From NCBI RefSeq assembly GCF_900130055.1, contig NZ_FQXU01000006.1, positions 234,410 through 298,409 of the forward strand: 64,000 nt of DNA. Direction: 5' to 3'. Origin of the DNA: Clostridium intestinale DSM 6191 (GTDB lineage: Bacteria; Bacillota; Clostridia; Clostridiales; Clostridiaceae). Shown here piece after piece: positions 1 through 8,871 of this stretch. Position 1 is the first letter of the stretch. Each line of letters opens with the position of its first letter. The position numbers were made by a program, and so were the translations under genes. A model generated the notes under the pieces. That model did not search any database. It was not told where the DNA came from and worked only from the letters and a program-made list of their open reading frames with translations.

Positions 1-2
1 TA

Positions 3-479
3 GCATCTATGCTTGTGCTAATTGTTGGAGTTATGGTTGTTTCTGAAACAATTGATTATTGTGTAAATGTTAATAAAAGAATAGGACCTATTGAAGCATT
101 AAATGAAGTAAATACAAGTACACCAATAACTGAAGATTTTTCTCCTTTTACCGTGCAAGGGGAAGAAGTACAGCCAGAAATTAATTTGTTTAGCAGCGAG
201 GATGGAATGGGTAAGGAGTATTCATTTAATTTAGGTAAGAAAAATCTATGGTTCTATGCAAAATGTGGTATTCCAGACAATGAAGTATATAAAGGTTCGG
301 TTAAGATTGTGATCAATGGAGAAGAATGGATCCAATTTAATGATGAAGACGAAGATAAAGATATATTGAAAGTAAAGTCGTTTTTTGATGTGGAAATAGA
401 AGATGTTAAAATTATAGTTACTGGAAACGCTAAAGTATGGGATGTTAGCATTGCAGAAATAAAACATTGGTGGGAGTAA
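3..479 (+). CDS. Hypothetical protein, 5' end outside the window
   Basis: The reading frame is already open at the first base, so the true start lies upstream; the first ATG in view is at position 9. The visible part begins with a hydrophobic stretch (MLVLIVGVMVVSE) that looks like the end of a membrane segment. About 140 mostly polar, acidic residues follow, ending in IKHWWE. The tail is rich in short beta-like segments and would lie outside the membrane. I recognise no family. No terminator is obvious behind it. Confidence is in the frame being coding, not in a function. Confidence 0.6.
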   Translation, partial: ASMLVLIVGVMVVSETIDYCVNVNKRIGPIEALNEVNTSTPITEDFSPFTVQGEEVQPEINLFSSEDGMGKEYSFNLGKKNLWFYAKCGIPDNEVYKGSVKIVINGEEWIQFNDEDEDKDILKVKSFFDVEIEDVKIIVTGNAKVWDVSIAEIKHWWE

Positions 480-768
480 TTACTTAATAACCTTATATCA
501 GATTTTAATAGATATATTCCCTTGATATGAGTTTTCAAAAGCAGGATAAAAGAAATTATATGTTTCCAGGAACGTAGGGTACAAAATCAACCAATGATAT
601 CCTCTCGAGTTATACAGAATACTGTGTGAAGATTGAGAGACAGACTTTGCTGATTTACGTTATTTCAAGAGACGTCCTGAATACGTTGAGGGCAATATTG
701 CAACAGCAAAGATGTGCCTTGGGTGATATTATATAATTGCATCGGAGGATTTACTTCGGTATTTCTTA
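480..768. other. Intergenic stretch, possible gene remnant
   Basis: No intact gene. A short plus-strand frame around 650-715 reads DLRYFKRRPEYVEGN and looks protein-like, but it has stops close on both sides and I cannot place the family. It may be a decayed fragment. Nothing else is recognisable before the convergent TetR gene. Confidence 0.3.
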
Positions 769-1365
769 CTATACAAAAACCCCCGAGAATAGATTGTTCA
801 TAGTAGTTAGATACATATCAATTGCTTGAATCTTATCCATCTCTTGAGTTGATATACATAATTGAGATACACCAATAAGAATTGCCATTACAGAAAATGC
901 CAAAGAGTCTGCATCTACGTTTTTTGTATCGCCAATGGCGACTGCTTCTTCAGATATTTTTTTTACTTCGTTTGCAACAATCAGCATTATTTCGTTAATC
1001 ATCGCCAGGGTTTCAGGACTATCTTTATATTGTTTAGAGTATTCCATCGCAGCATCAAGTAAAGGGCTCTCAAAATCTTCACCGTATAACTTAGCTATTT
1101 TAAGAAATTTGTCCCTGGGTGTCATATTTTCATCATATGCATCCTTCCATTTTGACTCTATTTCTTGTACATATTCTTTCAATACATGTAAAAAAATTTC
1201 TTCCTTATTCTTAAAGTGATGATAAATATTGCCTTTGCTCATATTTGTTGTTTTACACAGATCAACAGTCGTGGTTTTATTATAACCATTATTAATGAAT
1301 AGCTCTTTCGCCGAATCTAATATTATTCGTTTCGATTCTTCAGGAGACAATCTTCGTCTAGTCAT
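769..1365 (-). CDS. TetR/AcrR family transcriptional regulator
   Basis: One-component repressor of 198 residues, the usual TetR size. The N-terminal helix-turn-helix is clear at about residues 10-58: SPEESKRIILDSAKELFINN, then the recognition region SKGNIYHHFKNKEEIFLHVL. The all-helical C-terminal ligand domain is not diagnostic. A good Shine-Dalgarno (AAGGAGGAAAG) precedes the ATG. It lies 17 bases behind the CPBP protease gene on the same strand, so the two are probably cotranscribed and the regulator likely controls the pair. The ligand cannot be predicted. Confidence 0.9.
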   Translation of the reverse strand: MTRRRLSPEESKRIILDSAKELFINNGYNKTTTVDLCKTTNMSKGNIYHHFKNKEEIFLHVLKEYVQEIESKWKDAYDENMTPRDKFLKIAKLYGEDFESPLLDAAMEYSKQYKDSPETLAMINEIMLIVANEVKKISEEAVAIGDTKNVDADSLAFSVMAILIGVSQLCISTQEMDKIQAIDMYLTTMNNLFSGVFV

Positions 1366-1382
1366 CTTTCCTCCTTGTAAAT

Positions 1383-2261
1383 TTATACTATGACTTGTTT
1401 GTCATGTGATTTATTGAAATCATCCTTATTTCTCTTTTTGTGTTGTTGATAAAAATAGTATACAACAGTAATTCCTACAAGTACAGGTAGAACATATTCA
1501 ATATTCATTGACTTTCTGTAGAATATACTCTGTATTTGATAAGCTTCCATGGTGGAATCAGAGTATGATAAGAGCATAAACATACATGCGTTAAAAGCCG
1601 AATGTATTATGGTTGATGCACCTAATCCATCAGTAAAATATCTAGCCAAAGAAAATAATACACCGCATAAGAAATAATATAGAGGCATTAATATTAGGTT
1701 TGCGGACATTTCAGCATTCAGTCCATGAACAAGAGCAAATAGTATTGAAGGAATTATGATAGCCCATAAGGTTCCTCTTTTTAATTTGATAAACATATTG
1801 TATAAATAACCTCGAAAAAGTAGTTCTTCTGATACAGCTGCCAATAGGATTAATGGGAAAAGTAGATCGTTTTTTATTATTGATATTATATTAATAGTCA
1901 CAGTATAGGAATCCCTATTTATAAAAAAATCGATTAACATGAATATAACAAAGATTATTATTGTGCTGACAAAATAAATAATCAGCATTTTCAAACTAAC
2001 TTTGTTTCCATTCAAGAGAAACTCTTTGATAGATGTCTTTAAAACAAATCTCAATGCAATGTAAATGCCTATAGGAAGAAAAATAAAAGATAGGTATGCA
2101 ACAATCAAACTGGCATAACCTTCTCTTGTTGCTGGAAAAATCATATTTAACAACATTACAAAACCCAAGCTGCCTATCATCCATATGGCTACAGCGACAA
2201 TCAATCCAATAAATGATTTAACATTTAACCCAATTTTTGCATTCAAAATCTTATTACTCAT
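1383..2261 (-). CDS. CPBP family intramembrane metalloprotease (ABI/CAAX-type)
   Basis: Multi-pass membrane protein of 292 residues with about eight hydrophobic segments. The three glutamate/histidine motifs of CPBP (Rce1-like) proteases are present in order: SEELLFRGYLYNMF with the paired glutamates, FALVHG, and HSAFNACMF. These residues form the metal site inside the membrane. Bacterial members are linked to bacteriocin self-immunity, peptide maturation or membrane stress; the substrate here is unknown. The start follows AGGAGTG. It is the first gene of a two-gene minus-strand unit with the TetR regulator. Confidence 0.88.
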   Translation of the reverse strand: MSNKILNAKIGLNVKSFIGLIVAVAIWMIGSLGFVMLLNMIFPATREGYASLIVAYLSFIFLPIGIYIALRFVLKTSIKEFLLNGNKVSLKMLIIYFVSTIIIFVIFMLIDFFINRDSYTVTINIISIIKNDLLFPLILLAAVSEELLFRGYLYNMFIKLKRGTLWAIIIPSILFALVHGLNAEMSANLILMPLYYFLCGVLFSLARYFTDGLGASTIIHSAFNACMFMLLSYSDSTMEAYQIQSIFYRKSMNIEYVLPVLVGITVVYYFYQQHKKRNKDDFNKSHDKQVIV

Positions 2262-2429
2262 ATTGATACACTCCTTTAATATTGTTATAATTAGATATTA
2301 CACCATTACCGACTCTGTGGTCGTTAAAAGTATGATATCTAATATTTTCGTATTTGTCAATTATTTTTTTACTCATGAAGATCATGCTCTTGGTAAACTA
2401 TTAGAATACATATAAACTAAACCAGTACT

Positions 2430-2565
2430 ATCCACATAGTGAAAAGCACACGGGAATGGTTCCCTCAGGTTCTTACATGGATTATGTTGTTGTGGAAGAA
2501 GATACCCTTGCAATCATACCGAAAAGCCTTTCCTTCGCAGAAAAAAATATATTTGAAACAGGCCT
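2430..2565 (+). pseudogene. Remnant of a zinc-type alcohol dehydrogenase
   Basis: The frame around 2456-2545 encodes GSYMDYVVVEEDTLAIIPKS followed by LSFAEK, the conserved N-terminal stretch of zinc-dependent (MDR) alcohol dehydrogenases just before the cofactor domain. Nothing of the N-terminal catalytic residues or the Rossmann fold remains. The frame runs straight into the DsbA-like remnant that follows, so the two decayed genes were joined by deletion. The match is short and the boundaries are approximate. Confidence 0.5.
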
Positions 2566-2593
2566 ACCAGGAGAAGTAAATAAGAAAAGAGTG

Positions 2594-2833
2594 ATGAGTG
2601 AAATTAATTTGGTAGTAGAGATATGGTTCGATTATATCTGCCAATTTTACTATATTGGAAGAAAAAAGGGCCATCTGACAGGTGTACAGGGAATATCACA
2701 TTTCCTGTTTAATAAAACATATACAGTTTCAGGTGCTCAGGATGTCTTCGTATATAAAGAGGCTCTAAATAAGGCCTAGGCCAAGGTGGAAGCTGTGTTA
2801 GGTAAAAATGTCAAAAGTACAACCGAATTTTAA
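2594..2833 (+). pseudogene. Remnant of a FrnE-like DsbA family oxidoreductase
   Basis: The start MSEINLVVEIWFDYICQFYY is the beta strand plus active site of FrnE/DsbA oxidoreductases, normally DYICPFCYIG. Here Pro has become Gln and the second cysteine Tyr, so the CxxC is lost. After about 30 residues the frame jumps to the family's C-terminal hallmark (GISHFLFNKTYTVSGAQDVF, then YKEALNKA), so the roughly 150-residue helical insert is deleted. An in-frame TAG at 2777-2779 interrupts a tail that otherwise continues to 2833. Clearly non-functional. Confidence 0.7.
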
Positions 2834-3078
2834 TAATAATGCACTAGGTATGTGATTATTGATTACAGGAAGTGTTCCCAAGAATGCAGACATAAATAAT
2901 GATCACTCTAGCCATGTGGAGACAGTAGTAGTGATGTCAAGGGTAGTGTAACCCCATAATAATCCCCTGCTCTTTCAAATAATCTTCTGACTTTTAAAAT
3001 AAAGTTCTGATGGATTCGATTTAAGCGTGTTAGGAGAGTAGGATTTAGGCTGAAAATATGGAAGGTTAAAGCAAGACA

Positions 3079-3549
3079 CCCCAAGGCTTAGGCAAGATTA
3101 ATGAAGGAAAACCAATTGCAAAATGGCTAAATCAAATAGGAATAAATACTTTTGGGAGAACCAGATTTTAACGATCCGATTGATCAAACGAGTTCTAAAC
3201 TTAATGCAATCATTTTATGTTATGCTGAGACAGCCCCCTTTTCTAAGGAAAAATTGCCGCCAGATTCTCTATTATCAAAAGATATTACAGTGGATGAATT
3301 TATAGACTTTACTTCAAACCATAAACATGTTACAGCGAAAACACCACCGACTTTTCTATGGATTACAGCGACCGATCACTGGAATTTTCAGCACCAAAAC
3401 TTACTTTTTGATCAAGCTCTAAATGAGCTAAATATACCATTTGATTTACATATATTCTCCAAAGGCCCAATGCTTCAGGCTTAGGCGAGGATGAACCCAC
3501 GGTATCAATCTGGCCAAAACTTTGTGAAAATTGGCTTCAAGAATTATAA
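3079..3549 (+). pseudogene. Remnant of an alpha/beta hydrolase (acetyl esterase-like)
   Basis: Fragments in different frames follow the order of a BD-FAE/acetylxylan-esterase-like hydrolase. They are EGKPIAKWLNQIGIN near 3100, then TPPTFLWITATDHWNFQHQN and LNIPFDLHIFSKGP (aspartate and histidine region, 3345-3470). Last comes LGEDEPTVSIWPKLCENWLQ in another frame, ending at TAA 3547-3549. The nucleophile elbow is missing and at least two frameshifts and several stops interrupt it. The homology is easily read, so inactivation looks fairly recent. Confidence 0.7.
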
Positions 3550-3817
3550 TATTCCGTTTATATACCGTGTTAATTATTCTCACACACATAATAGCTTAAT
3601 GTGGTTCATATTGACATGTTCCCTCGGACTAATTAGTTTGGGGGAATTTTGCTTTATGGGGTCTAACTTTTTCGCAGAATTAGGAATATTTGCGTTAAGG
3701 TTTAGGTTTTGAGTTTTTGTATAAAATAATATAGTGTAACTTTGCTAATTAATGCTATTGGAGACCTAGAAAGACGAAAACTCTAAAATCAAAGAAGAGA
3801 GAAGGAGAAGGGTTACT
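3550..3817. other. Intergenic stretch without recognisable gene
   Basis: AT-rich. A 73-codon frame at 3491-3712 crosses the end of the hydrolase remnant and has no ribosome binding site, so I do not call it. The last 25 bases hold the strong Shine-Dalgarno GAGAAGGAGAAGG of the next gene. Confidence 0.4.
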
Positions 3818-4798
3818 ATGAATCGAGCTAGGTATTTACGTTTATTTGTATTTGCTCTTGCAATACTTTTTTTGCTTTTTTATCCGTTTTACGTTCGTAA
3901 TTGTTTGTTAGAAGTATTACCTTATTTAGTGGAATCAAAGACTATGTCAGAAGTCGTAATGAAGAATATTGCTGTGAATAATTTGATAATATTTAATTCC
4001 TTGCTGATTGTTTTATTTCCCATATCAGTATTATATATTTTTTTGTTAGGAAGATTCAGCATCGGGGAAAGGTTACTTTTTAGAAGAAATCAGGTAAATA
4101 TAAATTCTAAAAAGAATTTTCAATTGGACAAGTGGTACGATACTACACGAAGATTTCTAGGAAACGATTGGTTTGTACATATGTATAACGCCATCCAAAA
4201 AGAGAACTTTGTCCCCAAAAAATCAGGATTAACTTTTGTGAGCCCAGCGGCAAATAAAGGGATTTATGAAAAATTCCTATATGATGATCTAAAACAAAAG
4301 GGTATTTCAATAAAATTTGTAATTGCGGACATAGATGAAATTGAAAACCATGCTGTAAAAGACATTAACGATGAAAATCTGCGATTTTTCCCTGGAAAAG
4401 AGGCCTTGAAAATAGAAGAGTACCTGTTAGAAGTAGGGGAAGAAAAAGCTGATGTGATCTTCGACATAAAAGGGAGTTTGTGGTACTCGCTTAGAAGTGA
4501 CATTGATCAAAAGATACTTTTCAAGAAATTCTATAGTGTGTTGAATGATGATGGGATCATAATTATAGACAATTCGAAAAGGCGTTTTAGTTCATTTTGT
4601 GTTTACTATTTATTTGGATATGTTTCATGGTACGTGGAGACTTCTACTGGCTTTCTATTAAATAAGAAAAAGAAAAAGAATAGCAAATTCAAGGCATACA
4701 TAGACTCTCATTTTGAACAAAAGGAACTTAGCTTTCAAAATGAATTTGGAGATTTATTTGAAATTATTGTTTTAAAGAAAAAACAATGCGAGGAATAA
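3818..4798 (+). CDS. Membrane protein with a methyltransferase-like C-terminal domain, unknown function
   Basis: 326 residues. Two N-terminal membrane segments are visible at about residues 8-30 (FVFALAILFLLFYPF) and 52-76 (LIIFNSLLIVLFPISVLYIF), followed by a soluble domain. That domain contains ADVIFDIKGSLWYSLRSD and then FYSVLNDDGIIIIDNSKRR, which resemble strands 4 and 5 of a class I SAM methyltransferase, where the aspartate strand is followed by an LxxDGxxIIDN strand. A glycine-rich SAM-binding motif is not obvious (FVSPAANKGIYEKF is the nearest), so catalysis is uncertain. The start has a strong Shine-Dalgarno. It stands alone between pseudogenes and an AraC gene. Confidence 0.6.
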   Translation: MNRARYLRLFVFALAILFLLFYPFYVRNCLLEVLPYLVESKTMSEVVMKNIAVNNLIIFNSLLIVLFPISVLYIFLLGRFSIGERLLFRRNQVNINSKKNFQLDKWYDTTRRFLGNDWFVHMYNAIQKENFVPKKSGLTFVSPAANKGIYEKFLYDDLKQKGISIKFVIADIDEIENHAVKDINDENLRFFPGKEALKIEEYLLEVGEEKADVIFDIKGSLWYSLRSDIDQKILFKKFYSVLNDDGIIIIDNSKRRFSSFCVYYLFGYVSWYVETSTGFLLNKKKKKNSKFKAYIDSHFEQKELSFQNEFGDLFEIIVLKKKQCEE

Positions 4799-4920
4799 CA
4801 AGACACTGAATTGGCTACAAGTAAGGCAAATGGAGAAAATACTTTGTAAAAATACCATCTGTAATACATGGATGTGGTGCAGGAAGATAAACTTATAAGG
4901 AAAGAGATAATGATATACTC

Positions 4921-5718
4921 TTATTGAATTTTAATCTCATTATTTTTTTCCTCTCTATATTTCGTAGGAGTTAATTCCGTTACCTTTTTAAATTGACGCA
5001 TAAAGTGAATATCATTATTATATCCACACATTTCTGATATCTTTTTGATTGGAATATCAGTTGTGGAGAGTAAGTATTTGGCATGCTCAATTCTGCTTAG
5101 AATTACATCTGTAATTGCACTTATTCCAAATAATTTTTTATACAAGTGCTGAAAACTAGACCTACTCATATTTAGTTCGTGGGACAGTTCAGTAATATTC
5201 CAATTAATATATGGCTGATTATATATTTTTGTCCGTATAATAGATAGTTTATTGTAATGGGTGTTTATAATTTCATTATTTGAGTTATGTATTTTGTTGC
5301 TTAGCTTTAAAAAGAATAGTTTTAGATATAATTCGATAGTATCATATTTGTAACGGTTTGATGAATAGGTTTCATAGCATAAGTTATTTATTATTATTGA
5401 AAGTTCATTTAAATTACCAATGTGTACTACTTCATCTTGAGGAATCCCAAGGTTATTAAATAAATCTTTTTCTTCTGGATCTATTTTAAAGTGAAACCAA
5501 TCATTTTGAAATTGAGAACCAAATGAGCGATAGAACTGAGGGGTATCCTCTCTGTATAGTATGAAGGAATCAGGTCTTGTTATAATTTCAGAGCCATTTA
5601 ATGTGAATATGGCAGGAGTTTTTAGAAGGAGCAATAGATAGTTTCCAGAACCATTGGGTCGACTTATATTGAAATCAGCATCGTGGCTATGATTATAGCC
5701 TATATTTATTATATGCAT
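4921..5718 (-). CDS. AraC family transcriptional regulator
   Basis: 265 residues from the ATG at 5718, chosen because TTTAGGGATGG lies just upstream; an ATG at 5748 has no such site. The N-terminal half is the cupin-like sensor (GSGNYLLLLLKTPAIFTLNG and SFILYREDTPQFYRS), and the last 100 residues are the double AraC helix-turn-helix. The first helix pair contains ELSHELNMSRSSFQHLYKKL and the second ISEMCGYNNDIHFMRQFKKV, ending TPTKYREE. Divergent from the GH51 gene with a perfect inverted repeat between them, so it most likely activates that gene in response to arabinose-containing sugars. Confidence 0.9.
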   Translation of the reverse strand: MHIINIGYNHSHDADFNISRPNGSGNYLLLLLKTPAIFTLNGSEIITRPDSFILYREDTPQFYRSFGSQFQNDWFHFKIDPEEKDLFNNLGIPQDEVVHIGNLNELSIIINNLCYETYSSNRYKYDTIELYLKLFFLKLSNKIHNSNNEIINTHYNKLSIIRTKIYNQPYINWNITELSHELNMSRSSFQHLYKKLFGISAITDVILSRIEHAKYLLSTTDIPIKKISEMCGYNNDIHFMRQFKKVTELTPTKYREEKNNEIKIQ

Positions 5719-5762
5719 AGATATTCCATCCCTAAAAATTTGATACATTTATTGTATTTTTG

Positions 5763-5805
5763 TACTAACATATTGTCAATATAAAATTTGCACAATATGT
5801 TAGTA
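5763..5805. promoter_or_regulatory. Perfect 14-bp inverted repeat in the AraC/GH51 divergent promoter region
   Basis: TACTAACATATTGT (5763-5776) is repeated as its exact reverse complement at 5792-5805, separated by 15 AT-rich bases. It lies 45 bases upstream of the AraC start and 107 bases upstream of the GH51 start. Position and symmetry suggest the AraC-type regulator's binding site. Sequence observation is certain; its role is inferred. Confidence 0.6.
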
Positions 5806-5911
5806 AAAGCGCATGATACTTAATTGATATTTAATATATGACAACGTATACTGATTACATAAATGAGTGGAAAAAATTAAAATTTATTAATTATTTTGAA
5901 GGGTGATGTTT

Positions 5912-7858
5912 ATGAGAATTGAAATAACAGATAAGTTAAGTAAAGATATTAATAAAGGAATGATAGGTCTTTTCTTTGAAGACATAAATTATGGCTTAGA
6001 TGGTGGGTTGTATGCAGAAATGATTGAAAATAGATCTTTTGAATTTGTGGAGTCTAGGGGATTTAAAGATAATTATGAGATAATATTTGATGGGCTTTAT
6101 GGTTGGGGCGCTTATCCAAAAGATGCAAATGGTGCTGAAATAAATATACAATCAACTAAACCACAAAATAATATAAATCCACATTACTTGGAGTTTAGAG
6201 CATCTGAAAACCAGATGGGTTTTACTAATAAAGCTTATGATGGAATCTGTATGAAAAAAGATTTGACATATCATATTTCTTTTTATGCAAGAACAGAAGA
6301 TTATATGGGTGGAATTGAGGTTTGCGTAGTAAAGGACGAGAAAATAAGAGCCAATGTGGTTGTGACAGAATCTGTAAGCTCTGAATGGGTTAGATATCAA
6401 GCAGATTTAATCTCTAATGAAGATATTTCATATGGGGAATTTATTGTGAAACTGAGTAAGCCAGGAAAAGTTTGCTTTGATTTTATATCAATGGTATCTT
6501 CTGATGCTGTTCTTGGTCTTTTTAGAAAAGATTTAGCTGAGATGCTAAAAGATATGAAACCAGGATTTTTAAGATTTCCAGGAGGATGTATCGTAGAAGG
6601 CAATACTCTAGATAGCCGTTATCAATGGAAAAGAAGTATAGGAAAGGTAGAAGAGAGGAAAGTAAACTGGAATCGTTGGGCTGTTCATGGAAGCACCGAA
6701 GAAAATAATTACACAAGTGAATACAGTCATTATAATCAGAGTTTGGGAATTGGATACTATGAGTATTTTCTTTTATGTGAATATCTAAAAGCTAAGCCTA
6801 TCCCAGTTATAAATGTGGGGCTTGCATGCCAATTTATGTCTTCTGAAAAAGTTGAAATTGATGATCCTGAATTTAAGGAATTTGTACAGGATGCTATTGA
6901 TTTAATAGAATTTGCAAACGGACCTGTAGATTCGAGATGGGGAAGGATAAGAGAACAAATGGGTCACAGTGAACCATTTGGGCTTGATATGATAGGTATC
7001 GGTAATGAGCAATGGGAAACAGAGAATATAGACTTTTTCAAAAGATATGAAATATTCGAAAGAGCAATCCATGAAAAATATCCATATATAAAACTGATTG
7101 GTTCTGCTGGCCCAGATGTAAGTTCTAAAAAATATAGTGATGCATGGAGTTATTATAAGGATAGAGTAAATGATAATCCTAGTTATGTATATGCAGTCGA
7201 TGAACACTATTATGTAGAACCAAAGTGGCTTTGTGATAATGTACATTTTTATGATAAGTATCCAAGAGATATTAAAGTTTTTGCAGGTGAATATGCTGCT
7301 CATTATGGTTTTGAAATGAATAGACCTGACTTTAATGATTGGGAAGCAGCTTTGTCAGAAGCAGCATTTCTTACAGGAATAGAAAGAAATGCGGATGTTG
7401 TTGTACTTGCTTCTTATGCACCACTTTTTGCAAGGCTTGGATATATGCAATGGTCACATGACATGGTATTTTTTAATGGGGAGGATTCTTACGGAAGTCC
7501 AAGCTACTATGTTCAAAAGATGTACAGCACACTTATGGGAACAAATCTTCTAGAAATAATAAATGATGTGGAAGAGATACCATTTACTGTTTCTTATGAT
7601 AAGGAAAAAAAATATATAATAGTAAAGCTTGTTAATACCTTGGAGCATGCTGTTCATGTTGAGTTAGAAACTAAATTTTCACTAGCTGAAGATGGAGAAA
7701 TGTATATTATGGAAGGGCAAAAAAAAGATGTTAATTCTATATATGAACCATTTAATATAGCTCCTAAAAAATATGATATTAAAGTAAAAAACAACATGAG
7801 TTATGAAGTAAATCCAAGGTCATTTTATGTGATTAAGATGTATTGTAAGGATGTATAA
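5912..7858 (+). CDS. GH51 alpha-L-arabinofuranosidase, intracellular
   Basis: Releases L-arabinofuranose from arabino-oligosaccharides. 648 residues from the ATG at 5912, which sits 6 bases after GAAGGGTG; GTG 5903 and ATG 5906 are too close to that site. No signal peptide. Early GH51 motif LFFEDINYGLDGGLYAEMIE, a CBM-like beta insert, then the catalytic barrel (GFLRFPGGC). The acid/base is Glu366 in GNEQW and the likely nucleophile Glu460 in FAGEYAAH, both with the retaining-enzyme context. The C-terminal all-beta domain is complete. Single-gene transcript ended by a hairpin at 7881, divergent from its probable AraC regulator. Confidence 0.92.
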   Translation: MRIEITDKLSKDINKGMIGLFFEDINYGLDGGLYAEMIENRSFEFVESRGFKDNYEIIFDGLYGWGAYPKDANGAEINIQSTKPQNNINPHYLEFRASENQMGFTNKAYDGICMKKDLTYHISFYARTEDYMGGIEVCVVKDEKIRANVVVTESVSSEWVRYQADLISNEDISYGEFIVKLSKPGKVCFDFISMVSSDAVLGLFRKDLAEMLKDMKPGFLRFPGGCIVEGNTLDSRYQWKRSIGKVEERKVNWNRWAVHGSTEENNYTSEYSHYNQSLGIGYYEYFLLCEYLKAKPIPVINVGLACQFMSSEKVEIDDPEFKEFVQDAIDLIEFANGPVDSRWGRIREQMGHSEPFGLDMIGIGNEQWETENIDFFKRYEIFERAIHEKYPYIKLIGSAGPDVSSKKYSDAWSYYKDRVNDNPSYVYAVDEHYYVEPKWLCDNVHFYDKYPRDIKVFAGEYAAHYGFEMNRPDFNDWEAALSEAAFLTGIERNADVVVLASYAPLFARLGYMQWSHDMVFFNGEDSYGSPSYYVQKMYSTLMGTNLLEIINDVEEIPFTVSYDKEKKYIIVKLVNTLEHAVHVELETKFSLAEDGEMYIMEGQKKDVNSIYEPFNIAPKKYDIKVKNNMSYEVNPRSFYVIKMYCKDV

Positions 7859-7880
7859 AAAGCATTAAACTTAGTTAGTT

Positions 7881-7919
7881 AAAAAGGATTTTGAATTAAA
7901 TTTCAAAGTCTTTTTTATT
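7881..7919 (+). terminator. Intrinsic terminator after the GH51 gene
   Basis: AAAAAGGATTTTGAA pairs with TTTCAAAGTCTTTTTT with two G-U type mismatches, followed by a T-rich tail. Confidence 0.7.
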
Positions 7920-8009
7920 TATGTTCTTTAAATGTAAAATAATCTTAATAAATGTATTGGAAAATATATGTTAAAATATAAATTAATTAATTTATTAAAG
8001 GAGGAAGAT

Positions 8010-8609
8010 ATGAAAGCTTTAAAAGGGATTACTTTATTATTTTTAATAGTTATAAATATTATTTTTTCAGCTTGTAGTAATAATAATTCACCTTCAGTTC
8101 CTACAATAAAACAAGGAGAAGACAGCATTTCTAAGACATTAGAAATCTCTTTTCCCTATGTAAAACAGAAAGGGTATGCAACTAATCAATTTGCGGTTTG
8201 GATAGAAAATGAATCAGGAGAATATATAAAGACTATTTTTGTTACAAAATTTACTGCAACTAAAGGATATGAGAAAAGAAAAGATGCTATTCCGACGTGG
8301 GTAGAAAAATCTAATATAAGTGATGGAAGTACACAGGAGATTGATACTGTTACGGGGTCTACTCCTAAGAAGTCAGCTTATCTAGTATATGTTTGGGATT
8401 GTAAAGATAAAGATGGAAATGAAGTACCAAAAGGTGTATATAATTATTATGTTGAAGGCACTGTAAAGTGGGAAAGCCGTGTACTTTATAGTGGAAAGAT
8501 TGAGGTTGGAGGAATTGATTCATCTTCTGAGGCGAAGGTTGAGTATTCTACAGAAGAGGCAAAAGAAAGCGATATGATAGGAGAAGTAAAAGCAGTATAT
8601 AATAAATAG
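8010..8609 (+). CDS. DUF2271 domain lipoprotein
   Basis: 199 residues from the ATG at 8010, which has AAAGGAGGAAGAT directly upstream; an in-frame ATG at 7968 has none. Lipoprotein signal peptide with lipobox IIFSAC near residue 20. The mature part carries DUF2271 features: TLEISFPYVKQ, NQFAVWIENESGEYIKT, PTWVEKSN, then VYVWDCKDKDGNEVPKGVY. It is a paralogue of the lipoprotein at 28544, and both end in AKESDMIGEVxAxYN. DUF2271 proteins often accompany FMN-binding and ApbE proteins, suggesting a redox role at the cell surface, but biochemical function is unknown. Confidence 0.8.
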   Translation: MKALKGITLLFLIVINIIFSACSNNNSPSVPTIKQGEDSISKTLEISFPYVKQKGYATNQFAVWIENESGEYIKTIFVTKFTATKGYEKRKDAIPTWVEKSNISDGSTQEIDTVTGSTPKKSAYLVYVWDCKDKDGNEVPKGVYNYYVEGTVKWESRVLYSGKIEVGGIDSSSEAKVEYSTEEAKESDMIGEVKAVYNK

Positions 8610-8654
8610 TATAGAATGGAGAAGTAGGCATTTTTAATCTACGTATTTTGGAAC

Positions 8655-8755
8655 CAATGTTATACAATTCAAGATTATTATGAAAAAATAGGATTTAAAC
8701 CATCGAATGCATATATTACATTTAATGGTTTTTTCTTTATGTTTATTTGGTAAAT
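8655..8755 (+). pseudogene. Possible fragment of a GNAT acetyltransferase C-terminus
   Basis: A short plus-strand frame reads DYYEKIGFKPSNAYITF, which looks like the YYEKIGF segment near the end of GNAT acetyltransferases. No start and no upstream domain, so at most a decayed tail. Low certainty. Confidence 0.25.
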
Positions 8756-8871
8756 ACATTATGATACAATAATTTATAAGATTCTACAATAACTAGGCAA
8801 AACTTACAGTTAGTTTGTTGATAAATTCATAGAATTTATGAGATAGATCTGTCAATAAAGGAGGATAAGTA

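Noticed and set aside
3491..3712. 73-codon open frame
   Set aside because: No ribosome binding site, begins inside the hydrolase remnant, and its composition is not protein-like.
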